Position numbers and translations under genes: made by a program | The notes under the pieces: model-generated | What the model was told of the DNA's origin: nothing | Database searches by the model: none | The model's input: only the letters and a program-made list of their open reading frames with translations | Origin: Notolepis coatsorum | Taxonomy: Eukaryota > Chordata > Actinopteri > Aulopiformes > Paralepididae | Length of the DNA: 64,000 bases | Direction of reading: 5' to 3' | NCBI GenBank assembly: GCA_963971535.1 | Contig: OZ020585.1 | Coordinates: forward strand, 23,590,236-23,654,235 | In this document: one piece after another, positions 10,933 through 21,690 of the stretch | Layout: each line of letters starts with the position of its first letter | How positions within the stretch are numbered: position 1 is the first letter of the stretch

Positions 10933-11836
10933 TTATTATAGTGAAATATTTTGCACTGTTGTCGCATTTATCTTGTTGAAATCCTCCCACAGGTTCTTTT
11001 TACTACCACATATTTAATTGAGACCCTTTATTTGTTTATTATTTCAATTTAGCTGGAAATACATTGTTACATCATTCAGTAACATTTGCAGAGCCTTATA
11101 ACAAAAACATTATTACGGTCACCATTGTGACCAGTGGGATTAATCAACACATTTTATTATACATTTTTCTATTTCATTGAACATTGCACATGTTAAAAGC
11201 CATTTTTTTTTACTAAAAATGTGAGTATTACCAAGTCAACTTGTGTTCTTAAAACAATGACAATAAACATAGTTTTATTAGGTTGAAATAATGTGGTTGT
11301 GTACTTATTTTTCTGTTAAATTATTATGGATTGAAAACTGAAAACCTTAATGCACAGTAACTGAACTCAATATTTTTAAGTTCTGCTAACTTATTATTAT
11401 TTATTTTTTTACAGTGTAGTCTTGCGATCAATCAAAACTTATTTACACGATATACCTCACATTCATCCTCCATTCACATCCTGGTGTTCTCCTGGTGTTC
11501 TCCATTAGGCCTGTAGGTGGAGCTATGACAGCACACGTACAGTGATGTGTCCAAAAATGAATGGGCAAATGTGAGTGAAATGGTCGCACTGTATGCAGCT
11601 GTTTGTCTGCATTGCATTCCCCCCCCCCCCCCAACTCAGATTTAGGGTTGATACAACTATCATAATAATATTGTTAATAATAACAATAACAATAATGATG
11701 TAATAATGTAAAAATTATCATTAAAAAGACCTGATTATGAGAAAGAAATATTACGATGCATGGAATATTGTTGAGGCACACTAGTTACAAATATATTTCA
11801 AACAGGCACTCCATGTCAAAAAGGTTGCTGACCCCT
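10807..11836 (+). mobile_element. Non-autonomous hAT transposon with 8-bp target duplication
   Basis: Termini are CAGGGGTAGGCAACC on the left and GGTTGCTGACCCCTG on the right (inverted, near perfect). The flanking 8-mers are identical: TCCTAGAC at 10799-10806 and 11837-11844. The interior is AT-rich, holds AT and AAT microsatellites and a C tract near 11622, and carries no transposase, so it needed a helper. Its removal restores the L2 frame, which confirms the borders. Confidence 0.95.
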
Positions 11837-12071
11837 GTCCTAGACCCTAATCAGTCAGGCTTCAGGACAGGCCACTCCATAGAAACTGCCCTCATTGCGG
11901 TCACAGAGGCACTTCACTTAGCAAAAGCGAAAGGCCTCTCCTAGACCTGTCTGCAGCCTTCAACACAGTCAACCATCAGATCCTCCTTGAGTCCCTCGCA
12001 GGAATGGGAGTGGCTGGCTCTGCGCTGACATGGTTGACATCATACCTCAATGACCGCTCCTACCAACTGTC

Positions 12072-12971
12072 ATGGAGAGGGACCCTGTCGGCCACCCGCC
12101 CCCTGCGAGAGTGTACCCCAGGGCTCGGTCCTTGGACCCCTTCTCTTCTCCCTCTACACTAAACATTATCACGTATCATGCCTTCTCATATCATTGCTAT
12201 GCCGATGATACTCAACTCTTCCTCTCCTTCCCTCCCTCAGATATCCACGTCTCTGAGCGGATCTCGGCCTGTCTGTCCGACATCTCTGCCTGGATGATGA
12301 CCAACCACCTCAAACTGAACCTAAGGAAAACAGAATTGCTCCACCTGCCGGCCAAATCCTCCCCCCTAACCGACCTTTCCATCACACTCGAGAATGTAGC
12401 TGTTGCTGTGTCCCCGACCGCCAAGAACCTTGGTGTTGTCCTTGACGACCAGTTGAACTTCTACGCTCACATCGCAGCGACAACCAGAACCTGCAGGTTC
12501 CTCCTGAGCAACATCAGAAGGATCCGCCCCTTCCTGACAAAAGAAGCCACCCAACTCCTCGTCCAATCAACAGTCATCTCCCGCCTCGACTACTGCAACG
12601 CACTGCTTGTTGGCCTTCCGACCACTGCCACCAAGCCTCTTCAACTCATTCAGAACGCAGTGGCCCGCCTGATCTCAAACCTACCGAAGTCAGCCCATGT
12701 CACCCCACTTCTCAGGGACCTGCACTGGCTCCCCATTGCCGCACGAATCCGCTTCAAGGCTCTCGACCTGGCATATCATGCGGCGAAGGGAACGGCTCCC
12801 GCCTACCTCCGGTCAATGGTCTCTAACTACACACCCTCAAGACGACTACGCTCTGCATCTTCTGGCCGCCTCAGACCTACTCCTATCCGACAGGACAGCC
12901 GAAACCCATCCAATCGTTTGCCATCGACTAAAGACACACTTCTTCAATCAATATCTGAAATGAAAAAATAA
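12072..12971 (+). CDS. L2 reverse-transcriptase fragment (palm to C-terminus)
   Basis: A 299-residue frame. The first 35 residues or so are out of frame with the family. From YHCYADDTQLFLSF (about residues 41-54) onward it is a good L2 C-terminal half: catalytic AspAsp pair, HLKLNLRKTELL, KNLGVVLDDQLNF, the SRLDYCNALLVGLP block, then LHWLPIAARIRFKAL. Derived from the 10.5-13.2 kb LINE copy; not a host gene. Confidence 0.85.
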   Translation: MERDPVGHPPPARVYPRARSLDPFSSPSTLNIITYHAFSYHCYADDTQLFLSFPPSDIHVSERISACLSDISAWMMTNHLKLNLRKTELLHLPAKSSPLTDLSITLENVAVAVSPTAKNLGVVLDDQLNFYAHIAATTRTCRFLLSNIRRIRPFLTKEATQLLVQSTVISRLDYCNALLVGLPTTATKPLQLIQNAVARLISNLPKSAHVTPLLRDLHWLPIAARIRFKALDLAYHAAKGTAPAYLRSMVSNYTPSRRLRSASSGRLRPTPIRQDSRNPSNRLPSTKDTLLQSISEMKK

Positions 12972-13273
12972 TAACAATATATATAGTATATATATATTAT
13001 CTAACCTTACTGTCATGCACTTATATATGTCCTAATATACTAACCTACACTCTAGCACTCAACACTTTGATGAACATTGTTACTCAGCTGATAGAGTTGT
13101 ACCCTTCCTGCTGACTTGTTGTACAAAACGTGTAAGTCACTTTGGATAAATGCATCAGCTAAATGACTAAATGTAAATGCACCAGTAGTTGTATTATCGT
13201 CACCAACAACTTCCCAATAAGTGTTATGGGCTGCAAATGTATTTTAGGAGAATACAATTTAAAGAAGACTGAA

Positions 13274-15039
13274 TGTCGCCAGACCCCCACGGGAAGTATC
13301 CAGGTCTAAGGTTAAGGTGTGCAAATGCACGGATACACTTCCCAAAGGGCTCAGCCGACCTACCACAACAAATTTCCCCAAGCCCACAAACAGACACGGG
13401 AGAATGCTTTGAGAAACAGTAAGAAAGCTTTTATTGTAGGAAAAATAGATATCTAACACAATGGTTATACTTTACATAAATAATTACTAGTTAACCAATT
13501 TAAAAGACCCACGCCTCCTAGGCGTAGGGTAGTTAAAAAGGAGGAAGCGCTCAATGCCCTGACAGCCCACCCCCAGGCTGTTACTCCCACCCACGCTACC
13601 TATCCCCGCCCCTGAGGCACTACACACGTGAATAAAAGTGCTCACCCTGCACACAGGTCTATGACTATCACACACTAGTCTAGAATCACACTACACCTCA
13701 AAACACAGTTTACTGCAAATAGCCTAAAATAGGTATATATATCACACCATCTCTCGGGGAGTCACGGAAAATGATTATAGAGAACACAGGTTATGTAAAT
13801 GTAAAGTGTCACACAGCAACTAAGGGGGCTGGGATAGAATAGTGGGTGCTGCTCACCGCTAGGGGTTGCGACCAGGCCTAGAATACTCCTCTCATATCCT
13901 AACCTAGGTTTGGGGCAGTGGAAGCGCTGAGTTACAAACAATACAAAAAAAGGTTTAGTTATGACCGGGGCCCGAAGGTGAGGGCCGGAAGGACGCCTCC
14001 CCCTTCCGCTCCCGTAGCCCCTCACGCCTTCGGGCTATAACCGTTCTGTCCGTACTGGGGTGTTTTAGTATACTCCAAGCGAGGGCGTATAATAATGTCC
14101 TCCCGCCTGCAATGGAAGGCAAAGTCAGTAATAAAGTCCCCCCGTTCACAGGTTCGTCACTATGCACAATTTATATATTCTCCATATGATAAAACAAAGA
14201 GAGAGAGGTAGTTCACAGAGGGTGGAACGTCCAAAATACTGGGCTCAAATCTTCTACAGTTTTACTGGCTTACTGCATGCCGTTCCGATAATCTTCAGCT
14301 CCACGCTGTTAATATTATTCATAATTTCAATGCAGTCACTGTTCTTCTATTTCTTCATTGACCGCTCGGGAAACAGTTCGCTTGTCAGGCGCGTATTCTG
14401 ATATCTTGTATCCATTTACTCACGGCGTGCAGTGCTGCGACAATGTCTTTCCTGTCTGAGGCACCGCAGTCGGCAACAGGAAAATGTTCCACTGGAGAAA
14501 AGCACAAGAGAAAAAGAGTTGCGTGTCCTCGTACTCCTGTAGCTCCGCGTCCTCTGGTGTCATCCTCTCGACTTCCGTTTCTTTCTGCTACTGTCCACCA
14601 TTGATCCTTTCAACAGCGCCAGTACTTCCGGGCACCGCCACGCCACGCCAGCCAGCCAATCCACTTCTTGCTCCCTCCAACGACACTCCCCAGCTGCGTA
14701 AGAAAGAGGGAACACATGTGTAGACTGCATGACGTTAAGTAGGCTACCCCCCCCTGGTGGTCCTGCACTCGCCTGCTGTCGCCGTCTTCTGCACAAAATC
14801 ACCATCCTCCCAGGATGGCTCTCCACTCTCCCACCGGGACTTCCTGGACTCCGTCTAGACAAGAAAGAAGGGACAGCATGGTGCAGTACAGTGACAGTGA
14901 TTCGAATACCCATCATAGGCCGATATACACTTGCCTGTTAGGTCCTCCTCCAGACCATCCCGGGGCACGTCCTCCTCTTGGGATCCCGCAGGTACATCCA
15001 CACCCCCATACAGACACCCACATACCCCCACCCGCGACA
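13274..15039 (-). repeat. Probable solo LTR, 1.77 kb (fossil)
   Basis: Starts TGTCGC and ends GCGACA, flanked by TGAA on both sides (13270-13273 and 15040-15043). The minus strand carries an AATAAAAGC polyadenylation signal near 13430, about 155 bp from the 13274 end, consistent with a minus-oriented LTR whose U5 is at the left. No internal gag/pol sequence is seen, so it would be a solo LTR of an unassigned family. The 4-bp duplication is short, so the borders are probable, not proved. Frames inside are not recognisable proteins. Confidence 0.5.
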
Positions 15040-15536
15040 TGAACAGAATACAGTTGTGCCGCCGACTGTATTGACACTGACCAGAGTGACGTTTTTGTGA
15101 AGCAACCTATGAAAGAGTGTGAATGAATGAATGAAAACTTTATTTAACAGATTGCAGAATGGGTACAATACAGTACGGCTCAATACATACAATTGTTAAG
15201 GGGATGCAGACCTGAGAAAGACGTTTGTCTTGTTTCCATCAGGGTCCCCCATTTTCAATTCATATAGACATTTATGACATACACAACATACATGACATTT
15301 ATGGCATAGGGACATATAGGTATTTAGTACTGATACATTTGTGACATAGGCGGTATTCAAATATACAGTACTGTTACCCCTAGATCCTGACAGAGTATAT
15401 ACATATGATGGGGAGGGGACTGTACATTAGGAGGGGGTGGGTGGGTGGGAGGGAAATATACATACGGCGGGGAGGGAATATATACATGCGGTGGGGAGGA
15501 GACTGTCTATTAGGAGGTGGTGGGGGTTTTGGGCAT

Positions 15537-16496
15537 TTACGGTGGCCAGTTTCGAATTGCAGCCTCCCGTAGGTGCTCTTTAAGGGCGGTTTTGAATGTG
15601 GGCAGGGATTCACATTCCTTTACAGCTTTGGGTAGGGCGTTCCACATTGTTGTGGCATAATTGCGAAACGTGTTTAGTCCCTTGTTTGAGCCGAATCTGG
15701 GTTTAACATGATTTGTTGAGCTTCCTCTGGTGTAGTGGTTGTGGTATTCACTGACCTTTGGGAAGTATTTTGACATGTACATGGGCACCCCGGTCGTATA
15801 GTGTATCTTGTAGACCAGGCCCATTGCAAGTTGCTGTACTCTGTCGTCTACTCTAAGCCATCCTAGGTTGGCAAAGTGGGCAGGGGTGAGGTGGGTTCTG
15901 GGGTTCAGGTCAAGTAGTAGTCTGACCAGTTTGTTTTGTGATGTTTGTAATTTTGTTTTAAGCGCCTTTGAGGTGCTTTGGTACCATGAGGTGCACGCAT
16001 AGTCATAGTACCCTTGAATGAGTGCTCCTGCCAGAGTCTTCAGGGTATTCTTGTTTACCAGAGAGGAGATCCGGTACAAGAATCTAGTTCGTTGGTTGAC
16101 TTTTTTTATTACATTGGATGCCATTTTGTCACAGGAAAGATTTGCCTCTAGGATGGAACCCAGGTAGGTAATTTCGTCTTTCCTTGTGACAATATTGTCA
16201 CCCACTGTAACTGAGAATCCGTCGGTCTTGCTGAGTTTGTTATTTGAACCGAAGAGAATGGACTCTGTTTTGCCCATGTGTAATGATAGTTTGTTATCAG
16301 CGAGCCATATGCAGATTTTGCCTAGTTCCGTGCTGAGGGTTTTTTCAACCTGCAATTTGTTCTTGTCAGAGACCAGCAGGGCTGAGTCGTCCGCAAACAG
16401 GAACAAGTTGCAGTCACAGGCTGACGACATGTCATTTGCATAAATTAGGAAGAGTAGCGGTCCTAGTATGCTTCCTTGTGGAACACCACAGCTCAC
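15537..16496 (-). CDS. LINE ORF continuation: RT catalytic half and C-terminus
   Basis: 319 residues in the frame that follows the G-run shift. It starts at SCGVPQGSILGPLLFLIYAN (motif B), has the catalytic FADD at 34-37, then LHMGKTESILF, a thumb region and a C-terminal domain with KALKTKLQTSQNKLVRLLL, ending LREAAIRNWPP. Copy 2 carries the same sequence in one uninterrupted frame with the upstream part, which shows the two pieces here were one protein. It would act with the endonuclease in target-primed reverse transcription. Confidence 0.9.
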   Translation of the reverse strand: MSCGVPQGSILGPLLFLIYANDMSSACDCNLFLFADDSALLVSDKNKLQVEKTLSTELGKICIWLADNKLSLHMGKTESILFGSNNKLSKTDGFSVTVGDNIVTRKDEITYLGSILEANLSCDKMASNVIKKVNQRTRFLYRISSLVNKNTLKTLAGALIQGYYDYACTSWYQSTSKALKTKLQTSQNKLVRLLLDLNPRTHLTPAHFANLGWLRVDDRVQQLAMGLVYKIHYTTGVPMYMSKYFPKVSEYHNHYTRGSSTNHVKPRFGSNKGLNTFRNYATTMWNALPKAVKECESLPTFKTALKEHLREAAIRNWPP

Positions 16497-19400
16497 TGTG
16501 AGGGGGGGGGGATAGAGTACCGTTTACCTCTACCATCTGTTCTCTCCCCTCCAGGTAGGATTGCATCCAGCTCACTGATAGGCTATCAAAACCAATTGCT
16601 TTTAGCTTGTCCATTAGAATGGAGTGATTGACAGTGTCGAAGGCCTTTTGTAGGTCCAGCATGACCATGCCGCAGTATTTGCCAGCGTCCACCTCTTGTT
16701 TGATGTGGTCGTTCAAATAGAGGAGGCATGTGTCAGTGGAGTGGGACGTTCTGAAGCCAGATTGGAATTCGTAGATTAGGTTTTTTTCCGCCAGGTACTT
16801 TTCGACCTGTTCGTAGACTATTTTCTCCATGACTTTCGAGATGGAGGTAAGAATAGAAACAGGGCGGTAGTTGCCTGGGTCTAATTTGCTGCCCTTTTTG
16901 TGTAGAGGGGTCACTCTCGCAATTTTGAAGTCCTTGGGGACGTGCCCCTGTCTTATAGAGAGGTTTATTATGTGTGTGATGACTGGGGTGATGGCGGCTG
17001 CTGCGTCTCTGAGGAATTTGGAGGGGATGTTGTCATGGCCAGTGGCCTTGTTAGGTTGGAGGGCGCTCAATTTTTTGAGTACCTCATCGGTTGTTACCAT
17101 TTCAAGTTTGAAGTCGTCTTTGTGGACCCCTAGGTTTTTGTAGTATGCTACTATGTGTTCTACCCCATAATGCCCTGAGTGGGAGGGTAGTTTGTTTACC
17201 AGTGTTGTGGCTATGTTTGTGAAGAAGATGTTTAAGTAATTGGCTACATCCAGCTTGTCTGTGATGAGCGTGTTGTCCGTCTTTATGTTTATGTTTGAGA
17301 ATCTGGTTTTAAGTTTTTTACTGCAGCCTAGTTGATTATTGAGTAATTTCCAAAGTTCGCGGGGTTTGTTTTTGTTTTCCTCAGTTTTGTCGTTGATGAA
17401 ATTTTTTTTTGCGGTTCTGATCATGGTGTTTACGTCATTTCTTAGTCTGTTTCTTTGGATTTTTAGTTCAACCACGTGGGCTTGGAGTTCACTGTTTGAG
17501 CTTTTGGAAAGCTTTGTCTGACTTTTATGAAGTTCAGAGCATTTTTTGTCTCTGGTTTTCATAGCGGCCAGTATTTCAGTGTGCATCCATGCCTCAGCGC
17601 GATTTTTAACCCTGGTGGTTCTTATCGGTGCCATGTTGTTGAGTATTGCTGTGAATTTGGTTTTGAATCCAAGCCATGCTTCTTCAACCTGTGTACCACT
17701 GAGCTCATCTGACCAGTCCAAGCTCCCCAGTTCTAGGTTAAAGGCCTCTCTAGAGTAAGTTTTGAGGTCTCTAGATGTGACTGTTTTGTGACAGCCGGCC
17801 TTCTGTTTTAGCTTTTTGCGGGTACAGAAAATCATATAATGATCACTTAACCCGCATGCTATCACCCCTTTACTGGAGATCATGGACTTGTCAGAGGTCA
17901 AAATGAGGTCAATGGTGGTTTGTGTCGAATCGCATACCCTTGTGGGTTGTGTGATTAGCTGGCTGAAACCGTGCAGGTCAGAAAATCTACTGAAGGCCTT
18001 AAAGACGGGTGCTGATTTACGCAGCATATCCGTGTTCCAGTCCCCAATAAGAATTTTTTCTACCCCCTCCACCCCAGCTAAACACCCATCGAGTGTGTCA
18101 TAAAAGCCACTCTGTTCTGGTGGTCTATAGATTGTGCCTACTAGTACTGGTTTCGCCCTGTCTAATAAGATTTCAATCCAAACAGTTTCAATTTCATCAT
18201 GGTTAAGGTCAGTACGGTTGATGTATTTGGTATCCTTGTGTATATACACACAGACGCCACCTCCATACTGGTTCCTATCCCTCCTGACTATTGAGTAGTT
18301 TTCGATTTCAATCTCTGGATCCTGTACAGATGAGTCTAATTTTGTTTCTGTGAAACACAATATGTTAGCCTTACCGTTTAAAAACAACTGTTTGATTTCA
18401 GCCAGTTTCGGTCTCAGGCTATTTGTATTTAGATGAAATATGTGAAGTCCATTTTTGCTTGTAATAAGATTGACGTCGTCACAGTTGAGGTAACTCTGTT
18501 CAATTGTGTCCTGTCCTGTGGTGGGGGGAGGGGGGGCGTTGTTGCTGTTTGTGCCGTGGGTGGGGAGGGGGGGAGGGGGTGATGCTTTGTCCTTTGCTGG
18601 AGTCTGTATTCCTTTGTGTGAAAGCCCGCGATGTGGGGGGGGGGCTGGTTGATTACAGATATGTCTGATTGTACTCCATTGTGGGGGAGGGGGGGGGGGT
18701 GCCTTTTGTCCTGGCCTCAGCCCGGGTAGACTAGCTGGCATGGCGGCCTTGGCGGGGCCAGCCAAGCTAACCGTCGGGTCCTTGGTGACCTTGATGTTCC
18801 GCGCCGCTCTCCCTTTAGCCACTCGCCGAGTCCGCTGGGGCTTCTGTGAGGGTATGTCGCCGCTTGCTGGTCGGCTGGTGCAACTGCTGGCTGAAGCGTC
18901 AATTGCGTGGATGCTGTTGATCTCCGGCGCCGGTGTGAGGAGCGATGCCTCGCTGTTTTGTCCCCGCGACGTGCTGGGCGCCTCGGTTGTGAACCCCGGT
19001 TCCTTCCCTCTCGCTGTGGCCTCTCGTGGGTTCTTTTGCAGAGGTGGCAGAGGAGGAATGTTGCCGTTGATCATGTCGTTAGCCGCAGTATGTGTGGGTA
19101 GCCGTTGATCTGTTGTGCTGGCTGCTGCTTCTTGGGTCAGCAGATTTGACTGTAGTCTCTGGTTCCGTGTCATTACGGGACCAGGGTTCTGATGAATGTC
19201 ACCCGACATGAGCAGATATAATAAAAACATTGATCTCTTATTACACTTGCCTGCCGGGGGTAATTTCTTTCGTTCCGGATTTGCAGTAAGTACTGTGTGG
19301 ATGGTCGTGGCTCCGAAGGCTGGATGTTTCCTCTCCGAGCCCGTTAACAAATAGAAGTCGCAATGGGACTGCTGTTTTACGTTTTCGCTACCCTCCACTT

Positions 19401-19542
19401 CTGTCTGGAGTTGCTGCTTGAGTTGTGAATTCAGGTACAAATCCATAATCCACAGGAGGGAAAGTAGAAAATGCGCAAAGTACTTTTTTGTCGTTGCTCT
19501 GTTGCGTTGGTTACGGGAGCTACGTAAAATGCGACCGTCCAT
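16432..19542 (-). CDS. LINE ORF: endonuclease and N-terminal reverse transcriptase
   Basis: 1036 residues. Residues 1-110 are basic; 104-113 hydrophobic (MFLLYLLMSG); 115-122 DIHQNPGP, a 2A-like ribosome-skipping motif. Residues 270-345 are proline-rich. The endonuclease spans about 366-572 with N372-containing LNTNSL, FTET (E399), GDWNTD (D501, N503) and SDH (566-568). The RT begins near 820 with PNKATGHDNIPSKFL, NYRPVSIL and the motif A DLQKAFDTV (D963). Past residue 1013 the frame is lost: a G run at 16502-16511 has one G more than copy 2, shifting the frame. The rest of RT continues in the next entry. The shift could be real or a homopolymer error. Confidence 0.9.
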   Translation of the reverse strand: MDGRILRSSRNQRNRATTKKYFAHFLLSLLWIMDLYLNSQLKQQLQTEVEGSENVKQQSHCDFYLLTGSERKHPAFGATTIHTVLTANPERKKLPPAGKCNKRSMFLLYLLMSGDIHQNPGPVMTRNQRLQSNLLTQEAAASTTDQRLPTHTAANDMINGNIPPLPPLQKNPREATARGKEPGFTTEAPSTSRGQNSEASLLTPAPEINSIHAIDASASSCTSRPASGDIPSQKPQRTRRVAKGRAARNIKVTKDPTVSLAGPAKAAMPASLPGLRPGQKAPPPPPPQWSTIRHICNQPAPPPHRGLSHKGIQTPAKDKASPPPPLPTHGTNSNNAPPPPTTGQDTIEQSYLNCDDVNLITSKNGLHIFHLNTNSLRPKLAEIKQLFLNGKANILCFTETKLDSSVQDPEIEIENYSIVRRDRNQYGGGVCVYIHKDTKYINRTDLNHDEIETVWIEILLDRAKPVLVGTIYRPPEQSGFYDTLDGCLAGVEGVEKILIGDWNTDMLRKSAPVFKAFSRFSDLHGFSQLITQPTRVCDSTQTTIDLILTSDKSMISSKGVIACGLSDHYMIFCTRKKLKQKAGCHKTVTSRDLKTYSREAFNLELGSLDWSDELSGTQVEEAWLGFKTKFTAILNNMAPIRTTRVKNRAEAWMHTEILAAMKTRDKKCSELHKSQTKLSKSSNSELQAHVVELKIQRNRLRNDVNTMIRTAKKNFINDKTEENKNKPRELWKLLNNQLGCSKKLKTRFSNINIKTDNTLITDKLDVANYLNIFFTNIATTLVNKLPSHSGHYGVEHIVAYYKNLGVHKDDFKLEMVTTDEVLKKLSALQPNKATGHDNIPSKFLRDAAAAITPVITHIINLSIRQGHVPKDFKIARVTPLHKKGSKLDPGNYRPVSILTSISKVMEKIVYEQVEKYLAEKNLIYEFQSGFRTSHSTDTCLLYLNDHIKQEVDAGKYCGMVMLDLQKAFDTVNHSILMDKLKAIGFDSLSVSWMQSYLEGREQMVEVNGTLSPPPHSELWCSTRKHTRTATLPNLCK
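19177..19200 (-). other. 2A-like motif in LINE ORF
   Basis: Encodes DIHQNPGP after a short hydrophobic stretch. Established: 2A peptides of the DxExNPGP type cause ribosome skipping between the last Gly and Pro, and N-terminal 2A-like motifs occur in some CR1/L2-type LINEs. Here His replaces the usual Glu, so activity is uncertain. If it works, a 121-residue N-terminal peptide would be released from the endonuclease-RT protein. Confidence 0.6.
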
Positions 19543-19775
19543 GTTGAAGCCGGAAGTCTTAGAGAACTAATAACTGTTACCTGCAAGTCAGAGAATCGCC
19601 CCACCAAAACATTTAATAATAATTAATACATTTATTATGATTTTTCTTTTTTTTATACCACTCACTGACTTTACAGTACATCCTGAATAATGTTAGTTAT
19701 CTCTCCTGCCAAAGTGATTTGTCAAAAGGTCAAGCCGGACTTTCAACTGAGTGTAAATTTGTGCTTTGTGAAGAA

Positions 19776-20249
19776 ATTTTATTTATCCCCTTTTTCTCCT
19801 CCTTTTTTAAATTTTTTCTCCCATCCCAATTTAGCCGTGCCAATTCTCCCCTCCCCTGTCTTGATCGTTGCTCGCATATGCCCCCCACTGGCCGGTTGTA
19901 GGGAGGATAGAATCCCATCACATGTCCCATCCGATACATGTTGAGGCAGCCAGTCGCATCTTTTCACCTGCCAGCGAGGACTCTCATTTGGCGAGGAGTA
20001 ACGTGTAAGAGGCTCACACTGCCCCCGACATTTTCCTGTCTTTTGCTGTGCAGGCGCCCCAACCGACCTGTAGGAGTCGCTGTTCACAACGACCAGACTA
20101 CCACCCATCGACTTCCCTCTCGCTAACTCTGCCAATTGAGTCAGTATGACGGCCGGTCCAAGCCGGAGGCAACCCTGACAGCCAGATTTGATACCGGTGT
20201 CTCTTGCGTTGGTGACGAGCGTAATGTCCGCTGCGCCACCCAGCCGCCT
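19776..20249 (-). mobile_element. tRNA-derived SINE, copy 1 (full length)
   Basis: 474 bp, minus orientation (T-rich A-tail at the left). The tRNA-like head at the right has box A TGGCGCAGCGG (plus 20229-20239 region) and a degenerate box B. Flanked by perfect 14-bp target duplications TGCTTTGTGAAGAA at 19762-19775 and 20250-20263. Same family as 62833-63313 and the expanded copy at 51035-52358: shared body includes GCGCCCCAACCGACCTGTAG and a tail with TTTCTCCCATCCCAATTT. Confidence 0.93.
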
Positions 20250-20263
20250 TGCTTTGTGAAGAA

Positions 20264-21254
20264 CTTAGGAGCAATTTACCTTACAACACCCTGTGAGTCA
20301 GACTAGTATACACCTGACACAAGTTAAATAGTATTTGTAAATGATTCTTAGCATTTGTTGCAACCTTCTTGGAGTACCAGGTGGTCTAGTGAACAATCAT
20401 ACAATCATACAATCATTTGTGGCCTAGGAATTTGCTTTGTGTCTTGTGCATGAATGCAGTAAAAGCTCTCAAATACACAAGGTAAGTGCATACGTCTATG
20501 CATGAAATGTTAACAGCTATTAGAGTCACCTGTCATCACTGGAGACACTCGTCATCATTCTATTGACCTTTTTCAAGGCAAAAAACTGGTTTTGTATTTT
20601 CACTTCCCATGTGCATGCGGCCATAGGACTATGCGTGCAAGGAGCAGCATTTAGCCATTTGAGGTCCATCAAATGCCAAGCCCCATGTTCTTTTCATAAA
20701 TCTATGAGTTCCAAGGAGAGTGAGATTGCTAAGCGGTTTTGTGCATACAGTATAGATGCATTATTAATTTGGTTTGAGAATATCCACATGAACAGAGAAG
20801 TATCTAGTATCTTTGCCTTGAAGCTCAGCAACTGGGAATGGTAAGATCTGGTGGGTAAAAGGGTTGCTGGTCAGTATTGAATTCTTCTGTCTGGGTAAAA
20901 TTTTACTGGATTGCTGGATTGTTTTTCACACTGCATAGCTATTTAGCATACTGTATCTCATTAGTAGTGGTGTAGTCTGCATTGTATGCTACACCGTATG
21001 CCCACTTACCAGTACAAATTTAGCAATGATACTCAATACTTAGTAGAAGTCCGAAAACTAGTAGTAGCCTACTTTCCACCATTTGATCTAATGTGAATGT
21101 GGTAACAAGCACAAGAGTTAAAGCTACAACAAGGAGAATAATAAAATCATATCATGCATCATTGTCATAATAGTTGGTATACCTTGGTATAAATACAAAT
21201 GAGACCATGAGCAGTGACGTCATGTGAGGAGTTCCTCAATGCAACATAGCCGGC
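20264..21254. other. No gene recognised
   Basis: Unique AT-rich sequence with a short ACAATCAT triplication near 20396-20416. No coding or repeat family assigned. Confidence 0.45.
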
Positions 21255-21257
21255 TGT

Positions 21258-21690
21258 ACATTCACATTTAGCCATTTAGCTAACACTTATATCCAAAGCG
21301 ACTTACAAAGCGACTTACAAGTCCTGAAGTCAGCAGGAAGGGTACTGGCAGGCAGCTAAGGGTAAGTAACGTTGTTTGTCAAACAGTGTCGAACTTGAGT
21401 GCTACAATCTTGAGTGCTACAATCTTGAGTTCATAGTAGTAAAGACATTCATATACATTCATTAGCATAGTAGGTAGTAATAGGCAAGGTAGACTCCTAA
21501 GTAGCTAAGAGTGCATACTAGTAAAATACAGTACAAATGTTCTTCATATCAGATATTGATTGAAGAAGTGTGTTTTTAGTCAACAGCGGAAGATTTGGTG
21601 GGTTTCGGCTGTCGTGACAGTGGTGGGAAGTTTGTTCCCCCATTGCGGAGTGAGGAACGAGAATAGCCTGCTTCTCTGGCAAAAACTTTA
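21258..21690 (-). mobile_element. L2 LINE 3' end (5'-truncated)
   Basis: Left end is the reverse of the L2 tail (TCCAAAGCGACTTACAA, with a short local duplication) preceded by the ATTTAGCCATTTAGCTAA block. To the right is the 3' UTR and the last coding residues (frames reading like KNTLLQSISDMK). Same subfamily as the L2 at 10.5-13.2 kb, opposite orientation. Confidence 0.75.

Larger units (their letters stand above)
10490..13180 (+). mobile_element. L2-clade LINE, 5'-truncated, split by a hAT element
   Basis: Starts within the reverse transcriptase. Visible in order: SLKQARVTPLIRKATM, the DNYRPVSLL block (about 10700), NQSGFRTGHSIETAL (after the hAT insert), motif A reading DLSAAFNTVNHQILL, YADDTQLFLSF (about 12200), the thumb, and the C-terminus with LLRDLHWLPIAARIRFKAL. 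The 3' tail at about 13125-13180 has the classic L2-type AAGTCACTTTGGATAAATGC. The catalytic YADD is intact, but a frame shift and small deletion near 11940-12070 break the frame and the endonuclease is missing. Confidence 0.88.
15119..19560 (-). mobile_element. Near full-length LINE (EN + RT), copy 1
   Basis: Non-LTR retrotransposon on the minus strand. It has an N-terminal basic/proline-rich region with a 2A-like motif, an apurinic-type endonuclease, a reverse transcriptase, a 400-bp 3' UTR and a (TTCA)n tail at 15119-15134. A second copy lies at 47265-50342 and a 150-bp tail copy at 45157-45306. In a 270-bp stretch aligned by eye copies 1 and 2 differ at 8 sites, so the family amplified recently. 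Domain order fits the jockey/CR1/L2 group; I cannot place the exact clade. The 5' limit is set just above the first ATG and is approximate. Confidence 0.9.

Noticed and set aside
18740-19108. Plus-strand open frame of 122 codons
   Set aside because: Shadow of the proline-rich part of the minus-strand LINE protein. Similar plus-strand frames at 16.2-18.1 kb and 48.4-50.0 kb are shadows too.
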